Source of the DNA: an uncultured Planktomarina sp.
GTDB lineage: Bacteria; Pseudomonadota; Alphaproteobacteria; Rhodobacterales; Rhodobacteraceae
Reading direction: 5' to 3'
Length of the DNA stretch: 64,000 nt
Assembly: GCA_943788425.1 (NCBI GenBank)
Contig: CALSQF010000004.1
Coordinates: 248,001 to 312,000, forward strand
Shown: positions 53,076 to 62,209 of the stretch, piece by piece
Layout: the number at the start of each line of letters is the position of its first letter
How positions within the stretch are numbered: the first letter of the stretch is position 1
Made by a program: the position numbers and the translations under genes
The notes under the pieces: model-generated
Told to the model about the DNA's origin: nothing
The model's input: the letters and a program-made list of their open reading frames with translations, nothing else
The model's database searches: none

Positions 53076-55361
53076 GTGGAAAAATTTGGAAAGAGCCAAT
53101 CGGTATTGCGGCGCGAAGATGATCGTTTTCTGACGGGGCGCGGGCAATATGTGGATGATACCGCGCCGGAGGGGACGTTACATGGCTATGTGCTGCGTTC
53201 AAGCTACGCGCATGGGGTGATCACAGCGTTGGACACGCAAGAAGCGGAAGAGGCCGAGGGGGTTCATCTCGTGCTCACTGCGGCCGCGCTGGAGACGGCG
53301 GGACTCTTGGGCAAGATGGAGGCCAGTCTGGTGAAAAACCAAGATGGCCAATTGGCGCCCAACACCGATCGGTTCTTGTTGGCCAAAGACAAGGTGCGCT
53401 TTGTGGGGGAACCTGTGGCCATGGTCTTTGCTGAGACCTATGCGCAGGCGCGGGCCGCGGCGGATATGATTGAGCTCGAGGTTGATGATCTGCCGGTGCA
53501 TCTTGAATTGCAACCGGGCGGGCCCAATTTGCATGAGGCAGCGCCGAATAATGTCGCCTTTGATTGGGCTTTAGGTGACAGCGCGCAGATGGAGGCGGTG
53601 AAAGGCAAAGCGGCCCATCTGTTGAGTTTCGAGATTTCCGACAACCGTGTGATTTGTAATTCCATGGAGCCGCGGGGCTGCTGGGCGGATATAGAAGATG
53701 GGCGGGTGCACCTATGCGTGAATGGCCAGGGGGTCTGGTCGCAAAAAGGGCAATTGGCGAAGATGTTGGGCCTGCCCGAAAGCGAGATCCGCGTGACCAA
53801 CCCCGACGTCGGTGGCGGCTTTGGTATGAAAGCCATGGCCTATCCGGAGTATTTCCTAGCCGCGCAGGCCGCGCGCGTGCTCAATCGTTCGGTGCGCTGG
53901 ATGTCGGACAGATCGGAGGCGATGCTGTCGGACAATGGTGGTCGGGACCTAACCTCAACGGCAACGCTGGCTTTGGATGCCGATCATAAGATCATCGGTT
54001 ATCAGGTGCGGACGCTGGCCAATATGGGCGCCTATTCGGGTCAATTTGCCCAGCCCATTCAAACGCAGCTGTTTTCAAAAGTTTTGACCGGTCTTTACGA
54101 TATCCCGGTTGCGCATTTGCAAGTTACCGGGATCTACACCAACACCACGCAGGTAGATGCCTATCGTGGGGCTGGGCGTCCTGAGGCGATTTACGTTTTG
54201 GAACGGGCCATGGATTACGCGGCCCGTGCGCTGGGCATCGACGCTTGGGATTTTCGCCGGCGTAACTTCATCGCGCCAGAGAAATTTCCCTATAAGACGG
54301 CCAGCCAAGTGCGCTACGATGTGGGGGATTTCAGTCTTGTCTTGGATCGTTTGGCCCAAGAGGCTGCGCGCGAAGACTTTGAGGCGCGGCGCGCTGCAAG
54401 TGCGCAAAAGGGTCTGCTGCGCGGCTTGGGACTGTGCTGTTACATCGAAAGTATTTTAGGCAACCCGACCGAGAACTCGCGGGTTGTGTTTCAGGCCGAT
54501 GGCAGCGTTAATCTTTATGTGGGCACGCAGTCCGGAGGGCAGGGGCATGAAACGGTTTATGCCCAATATCTGGCCGATCAAACCGGTCTGCCGGTGGAAC
54601 AGATCAACGTGATCCAAGGCGACAGCGATCTCATTCCCACGGGGGGCGGAACTGGTGGATCGCGCTCTGCGACGGTGCAAAATTCCGCGACTTTGGCCTT
54701 GGTTACTGTGATGACGCAGGCTTATAAGCTCTTTTTGGCGGAACATCATGAGGCCGATCCCGAGGATGTGAGCTTTGATGACGAGGTGTTTCGGATTGCG
54801 GGCTCCAACGTGGTGTTCAGCTGGTTGGATGCGGCCAAACTGGCGCGTGAGGCCGGGCAGTCGGCGCTTTTGGATGTGACGCAATCGGCGACTTTGGATG
54901 ATTTGAGCTTCCCCAATGGAGCGCATTTGGCGGAAGTGGAAGTTGATCCGCAGACCGGGCAATCACGGGTCGTGCGCTATGTCATCGTCGACGATTTCGG
55001 CTATCTTCTCAATCCCATGTTGGTGGAGGGGCAGGTGCATGGCGGCGTGGTTCAAGGGCTGGGGCAGGCCATGATGGAACATGTGGTATATGATGACAAC
55101 GGCCAGCTTCTGACAGCCAGCTTTATGGACTATGGCATGCCGCGGGCTGCCGATGTGCCGATGTTTGACTTCAACTCCGTCGTGGTGCCCTCAACCGCCA
55201 ATCCTATTGGCATGAAGGGCTGCGGTGAGGCTGGCACCATTGGCTCAATGGCCGCTGTATCCAATGCGGTGATGGATGCTTTGGCCTCAAAGGGTGTAAC
55301 GCGGGCGGATATGCCCTTCACGCCGCAGCGGGTTTGGAGCATGTTGCAAAACGCAGGCTAA
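53076..55361 (+). CDS. Orphan form II CoxL-type molybdopterin subunit
   Basis: 761 residues from GTG 53076, with aggag 8 bases before it. Opens KFGKSQSVLRREDDRFLTGRGQYV and contains GGGFGMKAM, the loop AYRGAGR (residues 362-368) and the C-terminal GCGEAGTIGSM with the catalytic Glu. It is a close cousin of coxL at 14181 but has no coxS or coxM beside it, so it must use partners from elsewhere or be a relict. The substrate is not known. It is followed after 6 bases by the DUF2235 gene. Confidence 0.88.
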   Translation: MEKFGKSQSVLRREDDRFLTGRGQYVDDTAPEGTLHGYVLRSSYAHGVITALDTQEAEEAEGVHLVLTAAALETAGLLGKMEASLVKNQDGQLAPNTDRFLLAKDKVRFVGEPVAMVFAETYAQARAAADMIELEVDDLPVHLELQPGGPNLHEAAPNNVAFDWALGDSAQMEAVKGKAAHLLSFEISDNRVICNSMEPRGCWADIEDGRVHLCVNGQGVWSQKGQLAKMLGLPESEIRVTNPDVGGGFGMKAMAYPEYFLAAQAARVLNRSVRWMSDRSEAMLSDNGGRDLTSTATLALDADHKIIGYQVRTLANMGAYSGQFAQPIQTQLFSKVLTGLYDIPVAHLQVTGIYTNTTQVDAYRGAGRPEAIYVLERAMDYAARALGIDAWDFRRRNFIAPEKFPYKTASQVRYDVGDFSLVLDRLAQEAAREDFEARRAASAQKGLLRGLGLCCYIESILGNPTENSRVVFQADGSVNLYVGTQSGGQGHETVYAQYLADQTGLPVEQINVIQGDSDLIPTGGGTGGSRSATVQNSATLALVTVMTQAYKLFLAEHHEADPEDVSFDDEVFRIAGSNVVFSWLDAAKLAREAGQSALLDVTQSATLDDLSFPNGAHLAEVEVDPQTGQSRVVRYVIVDDFGYLLNPMLVEGQVHGGVVQGLGQAMMEHVVYDDNGQLLTASFMDYGMPRAADVPMFDFNSVVVPSTANPIGMKGCGEAGTIGSMAAVSNAVMDALASKGVTRADMPFTPQRVWSMLQNAG

Positions 55362-55367
55362 GTCGTC

Positions 55368-56447
55368 ATGTCTCTTTGGCATTGGATCAACTCCAAGATT
55401 TGGCAGAACCGCTTTGGGCAGGTCGTGGAAGATGCGGGGCCTGCGTCTGGGGCCGCACCGCGCCGAGCGGTGCATGTTGTTGTCATGGACGGCACGCTCT
55501 CCTCGCTGGAGCCGGGGTTTGAGACAAATGCGGGGTTGGCCTATCAGCTTTTGAAACGTAACGCTGGGCCGGAGGTGATATTGCATTACCAACCCGGGCT
55601 GCAATTTGACCGGAGTAATTTTCTGGCATCAGCCTGGTCTGTGTTGACCGGCAGCGGGTTGGATTGGCAAATTCAGAAGGTCTATGGCGCTCTGGCGAGC
55701 CGCTATCAGCTAGGCGATGAGATCTTTTTGATTGGCTATTCGCGCGGTGCCTTTGCGGCGCGCTCTTTGGCGGGATTGATCGATCGGGTCGGGTTGCTGC
55801 GACGCGATCAGGCCACCCAGCGTCATGTCAGCATGGCCTATCGCCACTATCGGGACGGCAGCGACGCCTTGCGGGCCTTTGCGAAAGAATATTGCCACTT
55901 AGATGTCCCTATCACAGCGATTGGGGTTTGGGACACGGTCAAAGCGCTTGGGCTGCGCGTTTCGGGGCTCTGGCGGATGTTTGAGGAAAAATACCAGTTT
56001 CACAACCATCAGATCAGCGCCTGTGTCGGCGCCGGGTTTCAGGCTTTGGCTTTGGATGAAACCCGAGACATATATCGACCTGAAATGTGGGAGGATCCAC
56101 CAGATCGGCTGGTTGCGTTGCAGCAGGTCTGGTTCGTTGGGAATCATGGGGATGTAGGCGGGCAGGTGATGGGATCTCCGCAAACACGGCCCTTGTCAAA
56201 TATCCCCTTCGTTTGGATGATGCAGCGACTGGAAGAGCAAGGCCTTCATTTGCCCAAGGCTTGGGCAGAGGAGTTTGTGCAAGATGTTCATGCGCCCTCG
56301 ACGGGCAATTGGAGCGGATTGAACTGGGTGTTTTGGGCACGGTCCAGGCGTTTGGTTGGACGCTTTCGTTCAGAGTCAATTCATCCCAGTGTTGCTGATG
56401 GGCGGCCTGGGCGGCTCATCAACTTGCATAATGATGCAGGTGGTTGA
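55368..56447 (+). CDS. DUF2235 alpha/beta-hydrolase protein
   Basis: 359 residues. VVVMDGTLSS resembles the DUF2235 start, and FLIGYSRGAFAARSLAGLIDRVGLL is the nucleophile-elbow (GYSRG) signature of this family, found in phospholipase-like effectors and in peroxisomal-type proteins. The WFVGNHGDVGG segment supplies the acid/His part. Cytoplasmic by sequence. It overlaps the convergent thioesterase gene by 72 bases, which is unusual for two real genes. Confidence 0.8.
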   Translation: MSLWHWINSKIWQNRFGQVVEDAGPASGAAPRRAVHVVVMDGTLSSLEPGFETNAGLAYQLLKRNAGPEVILHYQPGLQFDRSNFLASAWSVLTGSGLDWQIQKVYGALASRYQLGDEIFLIGYSRGAFAARSLAGLIDRVGLLRRDQATQRHVSMAYRHYRDGSDALRAFAKEYCHLDVPITAIGVWDTVKALGLRVSGLWRMFEEKYQFHNHQISACVGAGFQALALDETRDIYRPEMWEDPPDRLVALQQVWFVGNHGDVGGQVMGSPQTRPLSNIPFVWMMQRLEEQGLHLPKAWAEEFVQDVHAPSTGNWSGLNWVFWARSRRLVGRFRSESIHPSVADGRPGRLINLHNDAGG

Positions 56448-56894
56448 GCCGGTCGCATAGAGTTTTCCATCGTCGGCACCGCGAATTTCTCCCGCGGCCA
56501 CGCCGGTGGATCGGCCGGCGTGCTGCACCCATCCGCGGGCGATAACAGGCTGGCCGATTGAAATGCTGCGGGTGATATTGATCTTATATTCCAGCGTTGT
56601 GTAAATACTGCCTTTTGGTACTTTGGTCATCACTGCACAGGCCATACAGCTGTCTAATACCGCACCATACCATCCGCCATGCAGTCCGCCCATTGGGTTC
56701 GTGTGATCAAACTCCGGGGTTCCAGCAAAGGTGACAGCACCCACAGATACCTCGGTCAGCTCATAGCAAAGCAACCGAGCGATGGGTGGGCGCGGCAATT
56801 TGCCGTCGCGCATGGCGCACATAAACTCATAACCGGACATCGATAGAAGTTGCGCGCGGGTGGGCAAATCCGAAAAATCTTTCGCCTCTGTCAT
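56376..56894 (-). CDS. PaaI-family hotdog thioesterase
   Basis: 172 residues. Hotdog-fold text NPMGGLHGGWYGAVLDSCMACAV is the PaaI signature with the catalytic-type Asp, followed by YTTLEYKINITRSI and a VIARGWVQHAGRS strand. It should hydrolyse an acyl- or aryl-CoA thioester. The C-terminal 24 codons lie over the end of the DUF2235 gene on the other strand. Confidence 0.82.
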   Translation of the reverse strand: MTEAKDFSDLPTRAQLLSMSGYEFMCAMRDGKLPRPPIARLLCYELTEVSVGAVTFAGTPEFDHTNPMGGLHGGWYGAVLDSCMACAVMTKVPKGSIYTTLEYKINITRSISIGQPVIARGWVQHAGRSTGVAAGEIRGADDGKLYATGSTTCIIMQVDEPPRPPISNTGMN

Positions 56895-56949
56895 TTCAAG
56901 CTCCCTGCGCGCTGGTGTTGACGGAGCCTAACGTGGCGCAGGGAGGGCT

Positions 56950-57771
56950 TCAAGCCACGCGGCGGAGGCTTTGTTGCGGTACCTTTCCCAAAGCGGTGCA
57001 AATGGCACTGACCACTTCGGCTTTGTTCATCGTGTAAAAATGCAGATGCTCAACACCATTTTGGATCAAACTGTCACAAAGTTCACTGGCCTGCGCGATG
57101 GCCATCATCTCGGCCCGGCCCTCTCGTTCGGCGCGGGCGAAGCCCTCTGCCAGATCAGGGGCGATAGAGGTGCCACAGGTGCTGACGATGGCCTGGGTTG
57201 CTGCCCAATTTTGCACAGGCAGAATGCCAGGGATGATGTGTAGGGTGATCCCCCGCGCTGCGGCTCTATCGCGGAAGCGTAGAAAAAACTCTGCGTGGAA
57301 GAAAAATTGGGTAATCGCAGCCGTAGCGCCCGCATCTTGCTTGCGTTTGAGCCAATCTAAATCACTCTGGGAGCTCTGTGCCAAAGGGTGCAGCTCTGGG
57401 TAGGCGGCGACGAAAATGTCCCGCATCGCGTTTTTCTTGGCGCATCCGATTAAGTCCATCACTTCCAAACCTTTGGGCGCCGTATCTCCGCGCAGGGCGA
57501 CAATCCCCTCCGCGCCAGCCTCTTGCACCGCTTTCAGATAGGTGGGAAGATCAGCCGGTTTCTGGGTCGCACAGGTGATATGTGCCTGCAAGCGTCCCAA
57601 CCCGGACCGCTGCAACGCCCGCAGGGTATCTAGGGTTTGCGGGGGATCATTGCTGCAGGTGACAGAGGAAAACCGTGGCGCAAATTCGGCCAGACTCTCG
57701 ACAGCCCGGCTTAATGAAAAGGCCGCTGTTATTGTTTTTGGCGAGAAAAATTCAAACGAAATTTGGGGCAT
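56950..57771 (-). CDS. metF: 5,10-methylenetetrahydrofolate reductase
   Basis: 273 residues from ATG 57771, RBS gaggataaa. Family text ISFEFFSPKT (with the folate-contact Glu), FSSVTCSNDPPQTLDTL, HITCATQKPADL, TQFFFHAEFFLRFRDR and GILPVQN is complete. It makes 5-methyl-THF for methionine synthesis. Divergent from a LysR gene of MetR type, which probably regulates it. Confidence 0.92.
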   Translation of the reverse strand: MPQISFEFFSPKTITAAFSLSRAVESLAEFAPRFSSVTCSNDPPQTLDTLRALQRSGLGRLQAHITCATQKPADLPTYLKAVQEAGAEGIVALRGDTAPKGLEVMDLIGCAKKNAMRDIFVAAYPELHPLAQSSQSDLDWLKRKQDAGATAAITQFFFHAEFFLRFRDRAAARGITLHIIPGILPVQNWAATQAIVSTCGTSIAPDLAEGFARAEREGRAEMMAIAQASELCDSLIQNGVEHLHFYTMNKAEVVSAICTALGKVPQQSLRRVA

Positions 57772-57817
57772 TTTATCCTCATGGAAGCTTGATCTTGTTG
57801 ACAGTGCCAGAGGATTG

Positions 57818-57827
57818 TGATTAATCA
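57818..57827. promoter_or_regulatory. Palindrome in the metF-metR divergent promoter
   Basis: TGATTAATCA is a perfect 10-base palindrome in the 95-base gap between metF and metR, a plausible LysR-type operator. Confidence 0.4.
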
Positions 57828-57866
57828 AATTCATAAAATTCAATTTAGTTATGAGAAATTTTACGA

Positions 57867-58773
57867 ATGCACTTTGATTTGCGCCACCTTCGTGCCATCC
57901 GCGCCATCCACAAATGCGGAGGGCTGTCCCGTGCGGCCGATAGTGCTCAATCTCACACAATCGGCCCTGTCGCATCAAATCAAAGGGCTTGAAGATCAGG
58001 CGGGCGTTGATCTTTTTGTGCGGCGCACCAAACCGCTGAAATTGTCGGCCGCCGGGCAGCGGCTGCTGAAATTAGCCAACCGGGTGTTGCCAGAGGTTGA
58101 GGCTACGGAAGAAGAATTTCGAAGCCTGCTGTCGGGCAAATCAGGTCGGTTGCATATCGCCATTGAATGCCATGCGTGTTTTGAATGGCTGTTCCCCGTT
58201 TTGGAGGCCTTTCGTAAAGCCTGGCCAGATGTCGATGTCGATATCCGTCCGGGTTTGGCCTTTGACGCTTTGCCGGCTCTGGCGCGTGAGGAGGTGGATT
58301 GGGTGGTCTCCTCCGATCCAGAAGAGCATCCTGATCTCGAATTTTCACCGCTGTTTGATTATGAACCGGTATTTGTTGCCTCAAGCCAGCACTCGCTGGC
58401 GCAAAAATCTTGGATTGATGCGCAAGACTTTCGTGACGAGCTCTTGATTACCTATCCTGTAGATCGCGCCCGGTTGGATGTGTTTTCGCAGCTTTTGATG
58501 CCCGCCAAGGTCGAGCCGCGGGCGGTGCGTCAGGTAGAGCTGACGGCGGTGATATTGCTTTTAGTGGCCTCAAATCGCGGCGTTGCGGTGCTGCCCGATT
58601 GGGTTGTGCGCGAAGTGCGTTATAATTCCGATTATGTGACCCGACCGCTCACAAAGCAGGGACTCAACCGCCGGCTCTATGCTGCAACCCGCAGAGAAGA
58701 GACAACAAAACCTTTTATGGCGCATCTGCTCAAACTCGCGCGCAGCGAGCCAGTGAAATTGCAACGCAGCTAG
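57867..58773 (+). pseudogene. metR: MetR-like LysR regulator with a +1 frameshift
   Basis: The intended start is ATG 57867: MHFDLRHLRAIRAIHKCGGL reads as the standard MetR HTH opening, then after RAAD the frame is lost. One base later, near 57941-57944, the text LNLTQSALSHQIKGLEDQAG resumes and runs to the stop at 58773, including the LysR substrate domain. A single inserted base (AGT-G-CTC) explains it. Without repair the HTH is split, so the gene is inactive unless the shift is a sequencing error. Divergent from metF. Confidence 0.8.
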
Positions 58774-58831
58774 CCCTTGGCAAGCTGGCTTGGGCGGCGT
58801 ATAGCCCAGCCTGATCTGCAGGAGCATCACC

Positions 58832-59623
58832 ATGGTACAAAGCGCAAATATGAACGTAATGATCGCGACAGCGCGCAAAGCTGGACGCGCCTTGGCGAAA
58901 GATTTTCGCGAGGTGGCCAATTTACAAGTGTCAGTTACAGGCGCCAGTGATTTTGTCGCCCGCGCGGATATGCATGCGGATAAAGTGGTGAGAGAAGAGC
59001 TGCTCGCGGCCCGTCCGACCTATGGGTACCTGGCCGCTGAAAGTGCTGAAATTAAGGGCAAAGATCCGACCCGTCACTGGATCGTGGATGCCATGGTAGG
59101 TGTCACCAACTTCCAACACGGCATGCCTCATTATGCGGTCACGATTGCTTTGCAGCATAAGGGCGAGATTGTTGCCGGCGTGATTTACGATGCCGCGCAA
59201 GACGAATGTTTTTTTGCAGAAAAAGGCCAAGGGGCTTGGATGAATGAAACGCGCATGCGGGTTTCTGGCCGTCGCAGCTTATCGGATTGTGTCTTTGCCA
59301 CTGGGCTGCCAAGTTCAGGCTGCTCGGACTTGCCGCAAGCCTTGGCTGATCTGTCGCAGCTTTTGCCGGCCTCATCCGGCGTGCGCAATCTTGGTGCCGC
59401 CGCGCTGGACATGGCCTATGTGGCCGCTGGCCGCGTGGATGGATTTTGGGGCCGCCGCTTGCAACTTTGGGACGTCGCCGCTGGGATGATCATTGTGAAA
59501 GAGGCGGGTGGATTTTCCGAGTCCATTCAACCGGGTGGTGACCCGTTACAAGACGGAACGGTGATTGCCGCAAACGATCAAGTTTTCGCGCCGTTTAGCA
59601 AGATCATCCGCAAAAATAGCTAA
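58832..59623 (+). CDS. Inositol-monophosphatase-family protein with altered active site
   Basis: 263 residues. The fold motifs are recognisable (GYLAAESAEI with Glu70, WDVAAGMIIVKEAGG with the later metal Asp), but the key loop DPxDGTTNF reads DAMVGVTNF at residues 86-94. Asp86 is kept; the positions of human IMPA1 Asp93 and Thr95 are Val89 and Val91, so one metal ligand and the water-activating Thr are lost. It is probably catalytically impaired or a pseudoenzyme, perhaps with a SuhB-like non-catalytic role. A real phosphatase is not expected without these residues. Confidence 0.85.
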   Translation: MVQSANMNVMIATARKAGRALAKDFREVANLQVSVTGASDFVARADMHADKVVREELLAARPTYGYLAAESAEIKGKDPTRHWIVDAMVGVTNFQHGMPHYAVTIALQHKGEIVAGVIYDAAQDECFFAEKGQGAWMNETRMRVSGRRSLSDCVFATGLPSSGCSDLPQALADLSQLLPASSGVRNLGAAALDMAYVAAGRVDGFWGRRLQLWDVAAGMIIVKEAGGFSESIQPGGDPLQDGTVIAANDQVFAPFSKIIRKNS

Positions 59624-59777
59624 CTCCAGCTGTCTTTGAAGCTGTTCTATCAGAGTGGACACGGGTTTGCTGGCTCGAACATGCGATCTTTGCATGGGTT
59701 GGAGACTGTTTGCGCACACAAGTTTGCACAATATGCTCTCAGCTTGACAGATGATCGATTTGGCCCAGTTTGAGACT

Positions 59778-60317
59778 ATGAGAAGTCTTTTTATTTTCCT
59801 TTTCACCGTCTTCGCTACAGGCGCCTTGGCCCAGTGCCCAAAGAATCCTGAGATTTCTGAGGAGCTCGATCGTGCGTATCGAACGCTGAAATTCGCGAAA
59901 TTTCCCCGAGATGCACAGGCTGCGACGAATGTGCTTTGGAGCCTGTGGACCCGTGCACCTGACACTCATGCGCAACGCATGCTCAACCGGGGGATGACGA
60001 ACCTCCAGCTTGGCGATTTGACAGCTGCCGAGGGATTTTTGAACACTCTCATTGAGTATTGTCCTGATTACGCCGAGGGTTACAATCAACGCGCCTTCGC
60101 GCGGTATTTGGCGGGGAACTTCGAAGCAGCTTTGCCAGATCTGGTCCGCACCCTTAGCATCCAACCGCGCCACCTTGGGGCCTTGTCGGGTAAAGGCTTG
60201 ACCCATTTGGCACTCGGACAGCCAGAGCTGGCAGAAATTGAGTTTCGAAGAGAGCTGGCTTTGAACCCATTCACAGCAGATCGGGATTTGATCCCGAACT
60301 TAGGCACGGATTTGTAG
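59778..60317 (+). CDS. Secreted TPR protein
   Basis: 179 residues from ATG 59778. Signal peptide FLFTVFATGALAQC, then about three tetratricopeptide repeats: MLNRGMTNLQLGDLTAAEGFL, YNQRAFARYLAGNFEAALPDL and LGALSGKGLTHLALGQPELAEIEF. It is a periplasmic scaffold of unknown partner. It stands alone between the IMPase-like gene and tRNA-Leu. Confidence 0.8.
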   Translation: MRSLFIFLFTVFATGALAQCPKNPEISEELDRAYRTLKFAKFPRDAQAATNVLWSLWTRAPDTHAQRMLNRGMTNLQLGDLTAAEGFLNTLIEYCPDYAEGYNQRAFARYLAGNFEAALPDLVRTLSIQPRHLGALSGKGLTHLALGQPELAEIEFRRELALNPFTADRDLIPNLGTDL

Positions 60318-60364
60318 AGAATCTGCCTTTACACGCTCAGCATTTTGCCTATGTTCTCCGCTGT

Positions 60365-60450
60365 GCCCGCGTGATGGAATGGTAGACATAGAGGACTTAA
60401 AATCCTCAGGCTTAACGGCCGTGCCGGTTCGAGTCCGGCCGCGGGTACCA
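60365..60450 (+). tRNA. tRNA-Leu (TAA)
   Basis: 86 bases with a long variable arm and encoded CCA. Acceptor gcccgcg pairs with cgcgggt, anticodon stem gagga/tcctc with loop cttaaaa (anticodon TAA), and T-loop gttcgagtc. Confidence 0.95.
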
Positions 60451-60586
60451 CCACATAATGAACATTTAGTAAATAGGCCGGCTGTGCCCCTTGGTGCGCA
60501 TCACAACCGCCGCTGACATCCAGAGCACAACGGGCCACGCCTGCGCGGAGCAGATCCAAGCTGCGAAGATGTTCGTTGAGGCGAGA

Positions 60587-61066
60587 TCATGCCCACCAAA
60601 GGGGTTCGGGCTCTTCGCTTTTGTGAATATTGAAGGTCCGCAAGCGTTCCAACAGCCAATTCATGCGGGCAGCGTCCTCGTCAAGATAGGGCTTTGTCAG
60701 TGAGACAATATCCTGAGCCGGAGCGCGGAATGTTGCAGTCCATGCAGCGAGTTTAAACAGTATTGGAACAAATGCGATGCCGGACTCCGTTAGGTAATAG
60801 GGTTTCTTTTGCGCATGCTGCTCTGAAGTTCCGATTTCGAGCAGTTTGAGATCACGCATTAACTTCAAACGAGAAGATAGGGACCCCGAAGAAATATTCT
60901 CCATGTTGTTATTGAGAATATCGTTAAAGGTGCGCCGATTAAACAATGCAATATCGCGAATGATAATCGCAATCCATTTGTCGCCGAGAAGATGAGAAGC
61001 AAGCCCAATTGGGCACATGTTTTCCTCTACGAATTTTCCATCTACTCCATTTTTTACATCCAACAT
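60587..61066 (-). CDS. HxlR-family transcriptional regulator
   Basis: 159 residues. The winged-helix text HLLGDKWIAIIIRDIALFNRRTFNDIL, ISSGSLSSRLKLMRDLKLLE and KKPYYLTESGIAFVPIL is that of HxlR regulators, with a short extended C-terminus and a Cys in NMCPIG that may be redox-sensing. Two palindromes lie between it and the divergent gene at 61291, and it probably controls both. Confidence 0.88.
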   Translation of the reverse strand: MLDVKNGVDGKFVEENMCPIGLASHLLGDKWIAIIIRDIALFNRRTFNDILNNNMENISSGSLSSRLKLMRDLKLLEIGTSEQHAQKKPYYLTESGIAFVPILFKLAAWTATFRAPAQDIVSLTKPYLDEDAARMNWLLERLRTFNIHKSEEPEPLWWA

Positions 61067-61091
61067 AAAACCACCTTACTATTTAAACTAC

Positions 61092-61104
61092 TGTCCTAGT
61101 GACA
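61092..61104. promoter_or_regulatory. Palindrome, putative HxlR site near hxlR start
   Basis: TGTC-CTAGT-GACA, an inverted repeat of four bases with five between, 26 bases upstream of the regulator ATG. Confidence 0.45.
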
Positions 61105-61217
61105 TTGGATCGCCAATTTCGGCACGTCAATTATATTTTGTCTAAAGTCCCACGTACCTTCCATCAAAACCACTTTAATCTTTGGTGTAGTTAACAAATC
61201 GCGTTCAATACTAATCT

Positions 61218-61233
61218 ATGTCTTGAGCGACAT
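61218..61233. promoter_or_regulatory. Palindrome, putative HxlR site near the divergent gene
   Basis: ATGTC-TTGAGC-GACAT, a perfect 5-base inverted repeat with a 6-base spacer, similar in half-site to 61092-61104. It is about 58 bases before the start of the downstream gene. Confidence 0.45.
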
Positions 61234-61290
61234 TATATGTTTGGCTTTTCGGACCAAGCATCAGTCCAAACTATAAATGGGAGACGGATC

Positions 61291-61575
61291 ATGATGGTAA
61301 AGCTCACACAAAATCTCGCGCGCGGGCTCGGACCGTGGAAGGAGATGTATCATGAAAATCAAGCGGTGCTAAACGGCCTGGGCGCGCGTCTTATATTCGC
61401 CGGTACAGAAAAATATGATGACAGAAAATTGACGGTGATTATTGATTTTGACTCTCTTGAGGCGATGAAAGCCTTCGGCGCGCATGAGGAATTAAAAGCC
61501 AAACGTGCGGCGGCTGGTGCACTCTTAGACACCACCGTTATCACCGTTATGAGCGAAGGTTCCTTTGTGGGATGA
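61291..61575 (+). CDS. Ferredoxin-fold-like paralog of the 6166-6474 protein
   Basis: 94 residues from ATG 61291 (gggag 7 bases before it). LARGLGPWKEMYHENQ, RLIFAGTEKYDDRKLTVIID and KRAAAGALLDTTVITVM align with the protein at 6166-6474 over the whole length. Probably a small alpha/beta-barrel protein of unknown activity. Its position next to an HxlR regulator and a DsrE-like gene suggests induction by an electrophile or redox signal. Confidence 0.65.
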   Translation: MMVKLTQNLARGLGPWKEMYHENQAVLNGLGARLIFAGTEKYDDRKLTVIIDFDSLEAMKAFGAHEELKAKRAAAGALLDTTVITVMSEGSFVG

Positions 61576-61706
61576 GACGTTCAGGAACGGGGCTTGCGTC
61601 ACACAGAAGCAAGATCAACCAGAAATTGGGCAAATAGTTCGGATAGAAACCGGCGCGACACCGCTAAATTAAACGAAATTCAACCGATAGCTAAAAAGGT
61701 ATTCAA

Positions 61707-62069
61707 ATGGCTAAGCTGCTCATACATATTCATAGTGGACCGGAGTTAAAGAACAAGCTCACCCTTGGGTTGCTTGTCGCCAAAACTGGCGTAGCGGAAG
61801 GGCACAACGTCAAACTGTTTTTGGCCGCTGATGCTGTGCATGCCCTCAATTGCCGGGCGGAGGGTGAAATTGTCGGGCATGGCACTGGCGATGCAAACTT
61901 GCATTTGCAGGCGCTTGCTGCTGCAAATGTTCAAATAATGGTCTCGGGAATGTCTGCGAAAGTGCGCGGCTATGATAACAGTCTTCTCAGCGGTTATAAC
62001 GCCTCCTTTGCGATGCCTGATAAGCTCATTTCTCATGCCTTAGACGCTGATACGGTGCTGTGTTATTGA
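61707..62069 (+). CDS. DsrE/DsrF-like family protein
   Basis: 120 residues, RBS aagg upstream. LIHIHSGPELKNKLTLGLLVAKTGVAEGHNVKLFLAADAV matches the DsrE fold, with a single Cys at NCRAEGEI and a terminal CY. DsrE-like proteins move sulfur or act in multi-subunit carriers; the catalytic Cys in typical family members is not clearly conserved here. Downstream in the putative HxlR-regulated unit. Confidence 0.75.
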   Translation: MAKLLIHIHSGPELKNKLTLGLLVAKTGVAEGHNVKLFLAADAVHALNCRAEGEIVGHGTGDANLHLQALAAANVQIMVSGMSAKVRGYDNSLLSGYNASFAMPDKLISHALDADTVLCY

Positions 62070-62209
62070 GACTGTAATGAAATGGCGGCGCGAGATGAAG
62101 AGCGGGTTTGAGTCTTAAGCCGCAAGGCGCTTATGTGTGATGTCGCGCCTGCCGCGTTGTGCACCCTAGCCGATGTGGCATAGTATTGCCTAACAGAGCC
62201 TCATGGCTG

